Source: Gigaspora margarita (lineage: Eukaryota > Glomeromycota > Glomeromycetes > Diversisporales > Gigasporaceae). From it: DNA of 64,000 bases. Below, piece after piece: positions 1 to 9,949 of the stretch (positions are counted from its first letter, which is position 1; every line of letters starts with the position of its first letter). The stretch covers positions 248,611-312,610 of the forward strand of contig WTPW01000338.1 of NCBI GenBank assembly GCA_009809945.1. Reading direction: 5' to 3'. The notes beneath the pieces are model-generated. The model did not search any database. It saw only the letters and a list, made by a program, of their open reading frames with translations, and had not been told where the DNA came from. The position numbers and the translations under genes are program-made.

Positions 1-384
1 TTTACCCCCAATTTTTTTCTTAACATTATTTGTAATTTACATTAATTGATTTTTTTCTATTCAGAGCTTTTTAGAACTGTGATTAAAAAACTAATTATGC
101 GAAAATTACTTATAACAACATCCTTTATGCAGTATTATGCAGTAAATCTAACCTTTGTTTAATTAAGTGGTAATAAGTATGAGGCCATAAATTGGTATAA
201 TTGATTGATAAATTAATAGTATTTATAGGGTCGTAAATTGGTATGATCTATCTATTTAAGTAATGATACAAGCCTAGCTTTGTCATAAATGCCTACCCAC
301 CCATCCCTATAAAAATTAGTTAGTTTGTGTTTGGCTTAGTAGTTAAAAATAGTATTTAGCTTAATGATTAAGGTTAGTACACAA
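1..384. other. AT-rich non-coding stretch
   Basis: I see no gene, RNA or clear repeat here. The only notable sequence is the 3' edge, where the target duplication of the next MITE (TAGTACACA at 375-383) lies. Confidence 0.5.
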
Positions 385-574
385 GGACCTCGAAGAACTC
401 TAATACAATTTAGATCTGAGTTTGTATAATTTTAGCAGTATTTTAGCCAAATAGATGTATAAAATAGAGCAAAAATTGAAAATTTACTATATAAAAATGC
501 AAAGTTTGATAAATTTCTATGCAAATTTTTCTTTTTTAGAATTATCTAAGTTGTATTAGAGTTCTTTGGAGTCC
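385..574. mobile_element. MITE, about 190 bp, 9 bp target duplication
   Basis: The ends form a long inverted repeat: 385-415 (starting GGACCTCGAAGAACTCTAAT) pairs with 544-574 (ending GAGTTCTTTGGAGTCC) with few mismatches. The element is flanked by TAGTACACA at 375-383 and 575-583. A 9 bp target duplication is usual for Mutator-like elements, so this is probably a non-autonomous member of that group. It has no coding capacity. One extra A at position 384 lies between the duplication and the left end, so the exact terminus is uncertain. Confidence 0.75.
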
Positions 575-1026
575 TAGTACACAGCAATACATGCATAAAT
601 ACAGAGTTTTGTACAGACAAATACGGGTTTCATAATCATTGCATGGAAACTGTTCATCAAAAAATTTATACAAAATCTGTGCACTGTCATACATGATATT
701 ATATATAATCATCAATAATTTTAATGATCAAATAATTACCTTGTAATAATATGCACAATCGTTAAGATTCTAACCAGTTATAATTTCTATTTATGATCAT
801 TACAATTATCAAGATTCTTAACATATGGGCAGATTTATTTCTATGTGATTATTGAGAATCTGCCCTCTGATTGGTTAATTTGTTTAATATAATAACAAAA
901 AATGATACTCACTTTTTTGAAGCCCACGCTTTTTTAATATAGTGGTATGAATTTTTGTGCTTATATTCAACAAGACTTTAGCTTTAATAATCCTGCACTA
1001 ATCCTATAATAATTTTTTTAAAAATA

Positions 1027-1392
1027 ACTTTTACTAGTAACAATAGCAAAGGGCTTATTGCACAAGAATACAGGACCAGGTGTAATATGTGGCAAAAATT
1101 TTGCAAACTGATGTCAAATCTCTTATCTAAAACTATAAAGAGTCAAGCTGCTTCAAGTTTAAAGGTAGAACTCAAATTAGATGACCAGCTGTGTCAACAA
1201 TATTTGACAAAACTAGATCCTGCAACTGTTTTTTAAGATCCCACAAGCATAAAACTTATTAGTGATCAACTTTGTCATAAACATTATACTGAATTGGTTG
1301 TATTTGATAGAAATTTAAGCACAAATAAAAAACAAGAATATAGACAATATAAAAACATGGTGCTATATGCAGTATGTGGCAAAGAACTTTAA
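1027..1392 (+). pseudogene. degenerate unrecognised ORF with one internal stop
   Basis: A plus-strand frame is open from about 1027, with a possible ATG at 1087, and runs to a TAA at 1390-1392. One in-frame TAA near 1234 interrupts it. The translation (around MWQKFCKLMSNLLSK and KLDDQLCQQYLTKLDP) has the composition of real protein rather than AT noise, with C, D, Q, H and W spread through it. I do not recognise the family and see no catalytic motif. It may be a fragment of a host gene or of a mobile-element gene. Flanks on both sides are non-coding. Confidence 0.35.
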
Positions 1393-1849
1393 ATAAGTTA
1401 TTTGAAATACAAGAATAGTTTTGGTATCATGTATAAATTTTATTTATTCAATAAGATCTTACAAAATTGATTATTTTTTTTTTACTTCATATTAATATTC
1501 ACTAATCTCAAAACTAAAATATTAATTACTAGATATATAGCCAACAAAAAAAAAATAAAAATACTAGACATTTTAGATAAGCTTTAATTATTTTAATTAA
1601 TTTAGATCAAATACATATAAGTGATTTTGTTCAATTTAATATGAGCTAAAGTTGAAATGCATCTCTAGTAAAGGTAATGACAGGAATATAGAATCGAATT
1701 ACTATATAAAATATAATTAAATAAAGCTTTGCTGATAATAAATAATTTGATTTAAATCGTTTGACAATAAATTGTTATCGATGTTAATAATATTTTGATT
1801 GACAAATGTCACTTTATTAATTTGATTGGTTAAGGTCAAGTTTTGATCA

Positions 1850-2112
1850 TCATATGCAGTGTTGTCATGGGACAGCTTTGGACAATGATTTGGACAATTT
1901 TGGACAATTTTAGACAATTAAATAAAGTAAATTACTTAAAATTTAATTAAGATAACCTATTTTATTTTAACTGAAATGTGTTCAGCATCTAAAAAAATAT
2001 ATAGTTATATATTTTTTAAATAGATTTATTAATTATTAAAGTCTGGACAAGCCTTGGACAATCTTGGACATTTGGACAATTTTGGACATGGACAAGCCAA
2101 AAAAGGCTGTGG
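1850..2112. repeat. degenerate TTGGACAA-type short repeats
   Basis: Two clusters (about 1866-1920 and 2041-2112) are built from variants of TTGGACAATTTTGGACAA. Read on the minus strand they give CPKLSK-like peptide repeats, which explains two short minus-strand open frames here. I regard those frames as repeat-derived, not genes. Confidence 0.5.
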
Positions 2113-2212
2113 ACAGCCAAAACGTACAACATGTGATAAAATCGAATTTGTGACAATATTGAATAGAAACAAATCCGCGATCATAATTTTTACCTTCGAC
2201 CATTTTGGCATG

Positions 2213-4013
2213 TGACGATCCTTAATATCTTCTTGCTAAGGTTTCTCAATGATTCTGTGATCTAAATAAATTTTTTTAATTTTAATTTTACAAGATTGTA
2301 TAATTGAAATAAAAAAGGTTTGTCGAGTTTGACCTGGTTGTAAAAGTTAATTTTTCATTTTACATAACCCGCCGACCCAATTTTTCCCCAAAAAAGTTTT
2401 TTAAAAAAAATCCCTATTGTGCCAATTATTCTATTTTTGCCATTTAATTTTTCTCCTGGTGTCACCCGATGATGACCTTAAGTTTCCGGAATTACCTGAT
2501 AGGTCCGACAAAAAAAAACAAAATTTTCTGATTCCGTGTTATGCAAATCGAAGAATTAAATTTGCGTGACCTTTGATGTGAACATGAATTTATTAATTTA
2601 GACCACGCAAAGTTAAGTTTTTTTAAAAAAAAAAATCCGACCCGCCGACCAGAATTTTGAAACACCGGGTTATGCAAAACGAAAAATTAACTTTGCGTGG
2701 CCTTATCGAGAAGCTTCATTTAAATTTTTATAAAGACAAGAAATCATGAAAACTTAGAGAAACATAACTACGGTCATGGGTTTTAAAATTTAAATGAAAA
2801 TTTCTCGATAATTCCTAAACTTAATTCGATGAAAATTTTTTTATTTCAATTATACAGGTCTGTAGAATTAAAATAAAAAAATTTTCGAAATCAGATTAGA
2901 AATTGTTGAGAAATATTGACTAAAATTTAAAAAAATTTAGTTGAAGCTTCTTTTTCACAGATGACAAAATTTTGAACGAATATTACGGGCACATATCTGA
3001 TAAAATTTCGATCAAAATTTTTTTATTTTAATTCATAAAAATTTATGATCGAATTTGATCAGGTATATGCTGAGTGAAATTTTGGTATTCGTAAAAAAAA
3101 ATGTTGTGACCAAATTTTTTTTCAATTTTAAATCAATATTTCTCAATGACTATTTATCCAAATTCGATAAAAAATTATTATTTTATTTCTACAAATTTGC
3201 AGAATTAAAATAAAAAAATTTTCATTGAATTTGAATAGACGGTTGTTGATAAATTGTTGATTAAAGGGTTTTTTAAAATTTTAAAAATAGATTTTGCTAT
3301 GAATTTTTTTTATTTAAACCTTAAACGATGATATTTCAACAACAATCTATCCAGATTCGATGAATTTTTTATTTTATTCCTACAAGATTGTAGAATTAAA
3401 ATAAAAAATTATCAAATTTTGATAAATTGTCATTGAGAAATATTGATTAAAAATTAAAGAAAAATTTGGTCACAATATTTTTTTGCGAATACCAAAACTT
3501 TGAATGAAGAACTTGATCAAATTCGATCAAAAATTATTATTTTAATATATAATCTAATTAATCGAATTTGATCATGTAAGTTATGTGACGAGTAATATTC
3601 GCTCAAAATTTTGGTAAAAAGAAGCTGCGGCTAAATTTTATTTTAAATTTTAGTCAATATTTCTCAACAAATACCAATCTGAATTCGATAAATTTTTTTA
3701 TTTTAATTCTATAGACCTGAGAATTGAAAAAAAATTTTATCGAATATGGTTTAGTAGTAATCGAGAAATTTTCATTTAAAATTTTAAAACCATGATTTTA
3801 GCTATATTTCTGATTTTCATGATTTTCGATGTCTTTTTTAAAAATTTAAATGAAGTATCACGATAATAACTACCAGGCTAAACTCTGCAACCTTTTTTAT
3901 TTTAATCCAACAAACTTGCAGAATTAAAAAAAAATTTTTATTATGTTTGATCACATAGTCATTGAGAAACCTTCGCTAGAAGATATAAAAATACAAATTT
4001 TAAAAAGGATCGT
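2213..4013. repeat. 1.8 kb imperfect palindrome
   Basis: The two halves are inverted copies of each other. The outer arm 2213-2320 (GATCCTTAATATCTTCTTG..., AAGGTTTCTCAATGA) matches 3890-4013 in reverse. Block 2700-2818 (CGAGAAGCTTCATTTAAA) matches 3740-3866 in reverse. The middle is filled with alternating copies of an AATTCGATAAA / GAATTAAAATAAAAA motif. The left arm is about 370 bp longer because of a nested TIR element at 2346-2691; allowing for it, the symmetry axis is near 3300. No coding sequence is visible. Confidence 0.65.
2346..2691. mobile_element. small TIR element nested in the palindrome
   Basis: Positions 2346-2371 (GTTAATTTTTCATTTTACAT...) are inverted at 2666-2691 (...GCAAAACGAAAAATTAAC). 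A third degenerate copy of the GTTATGCAAA...GAATTAAATTTGCGTG block lies inside, at about 2537-2570. The element interrupts only the left arm of the surrounding palindrome, so it inserted after that structure formed. Outer termini and target duplication are not clear. Confidence 0.5.
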
Positions 4014-5069
4014 ATCGTCACACGTTGTTTATATAATACAGCCAATCAAAATGGTAGAAAAGTGAGGTAAAAATTAGTAAATGTGGGGTTAATTCCGTTT
4101 TCTCCAAAGGTTCCATTTTCAAAATTATAAGAATACAAGTTTTATGAGTAAATATATTTGTCGCATCGTTCTGGTCGACCAATCAAAATCGTTTATAACT
4201 CAAACTAGCCTCCGTGTTCTAACAAAAAAAACCATTCCTTGCACCGTAATCCTACCTAAAAATTACCATAACTATTACTAATCTTAAGTTTATATCCCTC
4301 TTACGCTTTGCAACAAACTATAATTTGAAGATAAAATTCAAATAAGTTTGTCATATATATTAATTCTTTCGATAATTAATTTTTGTCAATAAATCCATAC
4401 TATTCTAACAAATTATTTATTATTAAAATAATTGTAATCGCGAAAAAAAAAAAGTTGCATTATTTATTATTCCCAGTAAATGTATTTTTATATTTTCTCA
4501 TACATGTTTTTTTTTAGATTTTTCTGCATTTTCAAACTCTTTCAGATTATCAACCGTTCATTCAATTGGTTCAATATTTTTTTTAGTCAGATGACTTAGA
4601 AATAAAAAACATTCCCCCATATAAATTTTATCTTTAATATTTTATTTCATTAAAATTATTAAATCGTAAAGAAATATTTTTGACAACTTTCACCATTACT
4701 GGAATTTGTTCATCTATCTCACAAACATTTATTTCATTATTTGGAATTTTATACTATAAATTTTATGAAATTATTGTTATTGCTATTACTTTGTGTTTAA
4801 CAAATCATTTGGATATAAGTTGATAGGTTTAATCTCAACATACTTTAATTTTGAAATTTTAATTTAATATATTAAATTGAATTAAAACAATAAATTCATA
4901 CTTTATAAAAAAAAAAAAAAAAATGCACACACTTCCCATCATTCTAACAGATGTCAGATGCGACAGGGTGTTTACACATAGAAAATCAGCTGTTTAAAAT
5001 AAGGAACATGACAAATCCAATGATGATGTACAGCGAAATATTTTTTCAGTTCTAATATTGTTTGCATGG
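4014..5069. other. AT-rich non-coding stretch
   Basis: No gene or RNA is supported. The stretch contains a poly(A) run near 4907-4923 and several low-complexity tracts. Confidence 0.5.
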
Positions 5070-5078
5070 TTAGAATTT

Positions 5079-6317
5079 TGTGCTGCAAGCTGACCCTCGG
5101 ATTATATTACTGCGCCACAGCTGCGGTTGAGCCGCGGCTTGACGCAGTAAACATTTAGCAAACAAGCCTTTGTAGTGAATTTTTTGCATAAGCTATAATA
5201 AATCACACATTAAATAATAAATGAAAAGAACACCCCGAAAATTTATCCTAAATTCCGCGCACGGCAAAAAAATAGTAAGGCCAAAATTACACAAAATCCC
5301 ACTAATGAAACTGCCAATACTCATTAAGTGAAAAATGTTTTTGAGCCAATTTCATTGTGAAGTAGACCTATTTCTTAAAAATTTCCGTTTTTGTAGTTAA
5401 AAATTTCAAAAAAAAATAAAATTTTGCCCAAATTAAGAATTTTGAAGATCGTCGGCCTACATTACATAAATTCTGGGACATCTGGTAAAAAATTGGCCGA
5501 TCGAATATTTAATGATTCAATAAGTTTTGTTTTGGCAGTGATTACTGAGATCACAAACTTATCGAATCGGCAAATATCTGACCAGTTAATGTTTTACCAG
5601 ATGTCCCCAAAACAGCTGAAATTTAGGCCGAAGATGTTCAAAATTCTTAATTTTGGCCGAAAATTGGGATTTTTTTTTTTTTTTTAGATACAAAAAGGAA
5701 CTTTCTAATGAAACTGAAGAAACAATGTTCCTTAACCAATTTTACCATCGACCAAGTACATTTCTTAAGAAAGTTCCTTTTTTGTACTAAAAAATTAAAA
5801 AAAAACTAATTTTGGCCAAAATTAAGAATTTGGAAGATCATAGTCTAAATTACAGTTGTTTTCATAATTCTGGGACATCTGGTAAAAAATTAAACAGTTG
5901 TGTAGGATTCGATACGTTTGTGGCCTGCTGAGATTCCGTCGATGATCTTCAAAATTCTTAATTTTTGGCCGAAAATTTATTATCACGCACTAAATAATAA
6001 ATGAAAACTACCCCAAGAACGCAATGAAAATTTATCCTAAATTCTGCTCAAAAATGCACAGCAAAAAAATAGTAAAGTTAAAATTAGTAAAATTCTGCTA
6101 ATGAAACTGCCGATACTCATTAAATGAAAAATGGTTTTGAGCCAATTTTATCACAGAGTAAACTTATTTGTTAAAACATTCCTTTTTTGTAGCTAAAAAT
6201 TTCAAAAAAAAAATAGAGCATTTATAAATTTAGTTTATGCAAAAAATTCGCAAAGACTTTTTTGCGAAATGTTTACTGCGCCAAGCCGCGGGCCAGCTTT
6301 GCCGGCTTGCAGCACTA
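5079..6317. mobile_element. 1.24 kb Mutator-like non-autonomous element
   Basis: The ends are inverted (left TGTGCTGCAAGC, right GCTTGCAGCACTA) and flanked by the 9 bp direct repeat TTAGAATTT at 5070-5078 and 6318-6326. A GC-rich second inverted block follows: GAGCCGCGGCTTGACGCAGT near 5129 against its reverse near 6268-6290. Inside, about 250 bp is present twice in direct orientation (5165-5420 and 5975-6225). Two further blocks (TTAAGAATTTTGAAGATC and TTCTGGGACATCTGGTAAA) recur in both orientations. No transposase is present; open frames across it are repeat by-products. Confidence 0.7.
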
Positions 6318-6647
6318 TTAGAATTTCGACTATTCATAAAATTATTAAAAAAATATTTTGATAATCGCTCATTTCAATTATCGATATCATTTGATTTAAT
6401 TCTCTCCGCTAGTCAATAGGACGGTTAAAGGTCGGGACCGTTTTTGGACCAGAAAGCATTTATGGACCGGATAGGACCGAACGGACTTATCCATTCTTAG
6501 ATTTTTAATATTGTAACGGAAATTTAAGTTGTCTGCAATGTGGCTGAACTGCCGTGACAGGATGCTAAAAATAAAATGCCATTCTGAACAATTTTTTTTT
6601 AATTTTGAGATTAAATAATTTCATTCCTACCGGGCCTACTGTAAATA

Positions 6648-6758
6648 ATGACTGCAACAAGCAACAAATTTCAACAACTTCAAAAATATATTATTGGGAA
6701 AAACATTAATTGTTATGATTATACTCGTTTTAGGTTCGTTGAATTAATTAAAAACGAG
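6648..6758 (+). pseudogene. exon-1 fragment of the pseudokinase-LRR family
   Basis: The 37 codons from ATG 6648 read MTATSNKFQQLQKYIIGKN and continue to ELIKNE. This is nearly identical to the first exon of the genes at 51296 and 59541 on the other strand. The 5' leader (TTCATTCCTACCGGGCCTACTG, in two parts either side of 6630) also matches the leader of those genes. The reading frame ends where the MITE copy at 6759 begins; the rest of the exon is not found beyond it. The piece is therefore a dead, dispersed fragment. Confidence 0.8.
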
Positions 6759-6990
6759 TCACCAAAATTTCAGGTCAGATGTGTCAGATATAGGTTGGCA
6801 TTTAGCCCTAGTTGTTAGCAAGTTCTATAGCAAAATTATCAGCTGGGCATTTTTTAATTAATGAATGGATATGATTTATTAGTAAAATTTTTTATAATCT
6901 TGGAGCAAAATTGATCAATTCCAATCCAACTAACTATGATTCTGATGCACTCCGAAGTATTCTAACCTGGAATTTTGGGGGGCATCCTGT
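6759..6990. mobile_element. MITE copy A of a CAGGGT-ended family
   Basis: This element shares its whole length with copies at 32966-33631 and with the half copies at 32370-32483 and 34201-34324. Diagnostic blocks are CAGCTGGGCATTTTTT and GAATGGATATGATTTATTAG. The ends are inverted: CACCAAAATTTCAGGTC on the left against GACCTGGAATTTTGGGGG-like sequence on the right. It sits directly against the kinase exon fragment and cuts it. Confidence 0.65.
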
Positions 6991-7087
6991 ATGAGTTAAT
7001 TAGAATGAATGGATCCAAATGGATCTACTTGATCAGATCCCAATATTGATCCAGATTTAGTAGTACTTATAAATCATGGATCCAGAT

Positions 7088-7813
7088 CAGGAACCCGTAA
7101 AATTTTAAAAATAAATTTTTTCAAATTTTTCTAAATTTTTGTACTTAATCTCAAGATTTCCAAATTTTTGCAGTTTATCCAAATTTTTCCAAATTTTGTC
7201 TGATTTTTTGGGGTTACAATGATCTAACCAATAAAAATGGGTCTTTATACATGTGATCGACCAATAAAAAGATATAATATTTGATTTTTCTTACATATTC
7301 TTTTTATTAACATCTAACATAAATTCTAATCTAACCTAAAATTTTATATTATATATAATCAATTTTTAACATCAGTTGTGACAAAAATTATTGAGTTTAC
7401 ACTTACTATATTCGCACCAAGAAAGAAAACCTAGTACAAGACAATGTTTTTTTGAATGACCATCCAAAAAAAAAAGAGCCTTACTAAGAAAGTAACTGCC
7501 TATAATTGTGCACAGGAGTTTTCAGAATATTTTACTTTTGATTCTGGGAAGCTTATATGCTATTTTTGCATAGTATAACCTTTATTACCTCACATGTAAA
7601 CAGTAAAACCCACAAAAATCATGAAATCTTCGAATCCTACTTGATGAAAATTCATTAAAAATATTAATTATGTTGTACTTCAATTAACGCAAATAATAAA
7701 TGTTAATAAAAAAATTTTTTTGTGATAAAAATTTTTATCCAAATTTTTTCAAATTTTTGCTGATACCCAAATAAAGATTTGCGATTTGATATCCAAATTT
7801 TTATGTGTCCCTG
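7088..7813. mobile_element. hAT-type derivative with BED-finger relic
   Basis: Inverted termini CAGGAACCCGTAAAATTT and AAATTTTTATGTGTCCCTG are flanked by the perfect 8 bp duplication ATCCAGAT (7080-7087 and 7814-7821). CAGGG-type ends with 8 bp duplications are the hallmark of hAT elements. Around 7470-7625 the plus strand still reads like the start of a hAT transposase: a K-rich stretch, then a frame with GKLICYFC followed by broken H-x-H remains. This is a BED zinc-finger relic with stops. The element is a deletion derivative and has no full transposase. Confidence 0.75.
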
Positions 7814-7821
7814 ATCCAGAT

Positions 7822-8896
7822 CCGATCTGAACACTAGATCCAAATCAGATTCAGGTCCTCAGACCAGATCTGCAGAATACTAGTGAGTATACATAATTAT
7901 GTGTATTTTTTCGTTGCATAGTAGCAAATAGTTGTGAGTATACATATGGATAGACAGCTACATCTTTATATTTTATTGGTCAATTAATTTCATCAAGATT
8001 TTTGTCAATCTTCAGTAGTTTTGTCAAATTGTCAGTAGTTACATCATATCAACAAGTTTTTTGTCAGTTGAAACCATTGACAAAATTATTTTACTAGTGT
8101 CAAATAGTTTTGTCAAGCATCCTTAAGCATTCGAAATATATTAATATTATATTTAAACAAAACTAAAATAATTAGAAATCATTCCAAAAATTGTGATATT
8201 ATGAATTTAAATTATTTGAATGTTTATTTCATAAAATAAATCTAGATATTTAATTGTCTGAAGTATAGATTTATTCTTTTTGATCATATTTGAATGCACA
8301 TCTATGCAATATCCAGTGGCTATGACCAATAAAATTCAAGATTTGCTTGGCCATGTGACAATCTGCAGTCAGTGAGTATACTAAATATGTAGTTAAGTAA
8401 AAATTTTTTATTATGCAGATCAACAAACTATTTAATAATAATAATAAAATAGTAAATAATAAAACATTTGCTCAAATTACATACTGAACCTTCTCAAAAG
8501 TTATTGAACCTTTGCTAAATTATTTCTCAAATTATTTTTTTTATAACTTACTGAACCTTTGCTCAAAGAACCTTCATTCAAATTAATCTAGTTTCAGACT
8601 CATTGGGAAGACATTCATTTGATTAGATAATTTTTGATAATCTACCCGTGATTGCCCATGATGATTAACCAATTAAATTATATAATTTTTGAAAACATTT
8701 ATCATTTTAATAATATTTGAAAATGAAAAAAAATTTAATATCAGATATAAAGAAGCTTACAAACTAATAAATACATGCAAAAGAATTTATTGCAAATATT
8801 TAGAGGCTAGATAGATACATGTAAAATAAGATATATAGATATTTATTACTAATAAACCTGAATTCATTAAAAATCTACAATATATAAGCCAACACT
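7822..8896. other. non-coding stretch with short repeats
   Basis: No gene is supported. A cluster of TTTTGTCA-type repeats lies at 7999-8120. Positions 8130-8230 (AAATATATTAATATTATAT ... GTGATATTATGAA) resemble the far upstream flank of the pseudokinase-LRR genes at 52545-52650 and 60535-60610. Weak inverted ATTTTATTGGTCA / TGACCAATAAAAT sequences at about 7972 and 8322 suggest another decayed element. Confidence 0.4.
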
Positions 8897-8900
8897 TTAA

Positions 8901-9416
8901 GGGTAGAGGGTACATAGATCATTTTTATATAGTTTTATATAGTATTTTAAAAATTTCATATAAAACTGATATATGCACTAATAAAACTTTTTTAAATTAC
9001 AACTAATTTTTATTAAAATTTTACAAAATATAAATAAACCAATTTATCTATTATGGTAAAATTTTGAACTAATATTATATTTTAAAAAATATAGTTGTAT
9101 ATATTACAAAGTTTTTCTGGGTTGGCCCAAATTTTTCTTGGTTGCACAAAATCACTAATTCTAATTGGTCAATTTGCATAAATTTATAAGTTAGTTTTAT
9201 TACTAAATTTTAATACCCAAACTTTAAAAATATATTTTTTACTGAGTTTTTACCCAATTTTAATAATTTTACTATTATTAGAATTAGAAAAAACTGTTCT
9301 ACAAACTTGTTTTAAGAATTAAAATCAGTTTACTTAATATAATTTTTCACAAAATTAAATATAAAAAAAATTTACCATTATGATTATATATAATTTTAAA
9401 ATTGTATCCTCTACCT
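8901..9416. mobile_element. TTAA-flanked non-autonomous TIR element
   Basis: The left end GGGTAGAGGGTACA and right end TGTATCCTCTACCT are inverted, and each is bordered by TTAA (8897-8900 and 9417-9420). A TTAA target is characteristic of piggyBac-like transposons. The interior is AT-rich with no coding potential. Confidence 0.55.
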
Positions 9417-9716
9417 TTAATTTATGGTTGACAAAACCCAAGCATACTACAAGAACCAACCAACTTAAAATATTAAACCTAGTTCTTCTGCTACCAACGA
9501 GCTTTTGGAACCTGTTCAAATCAAAACAGTTGCAATAAATGTTTATTTAGATCTAGTATAATAAATCAGTCTCAGACAAAAACCATTTCCAGTTATCTTC
9601 ACTTTCTCATAGTCCAATAAATGTTCATATAATTGTCTTCTAAGCAAAGTAGGTAAGAAGTATGATTCTTTTTTGATTCTTTTGTATAATGAATGATCAT
9701 GTTTATTCAAAGCTAA

Positions 9717-9734
9717 GAAAGGCTTTTACGGAAA
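9717..9734 (+). repeat. LINE target-site duplication, left copy
   Basis: GAAAGGCTTTTACGGAAA is repeated exactly at 20632-20649, directly after the LINE poly(A) tail. It marks the insertion point of the 10.9 kb element. Confidence 0.9.
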
Positions 9735-9949
9735 GCAAAATCAAAATTTTTTGAACTCTTTCCTGTACACTTAAAAATTGTAAACAAACAAATACAGGAA
9801 GGAGAATTACAGAAATCTGGCAAAATTTTATAGTTGTAGCTAACTAAATAATTAACTATTTACTGTCTTGAAGATAGATATACCATATCGCAAATATAAA
9901 GTGTAGGTGATCAAAAGCCTTTAGCCAAAAACTACTAACAAAAAACTAT

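Noticed and set aside
2492-2677. Short minus-strand frame with GRRVGFFFLKKLNF
   Set aside because: It lies wholly within the small TIR element nested in the palindrome and has no homologue that I recognise.
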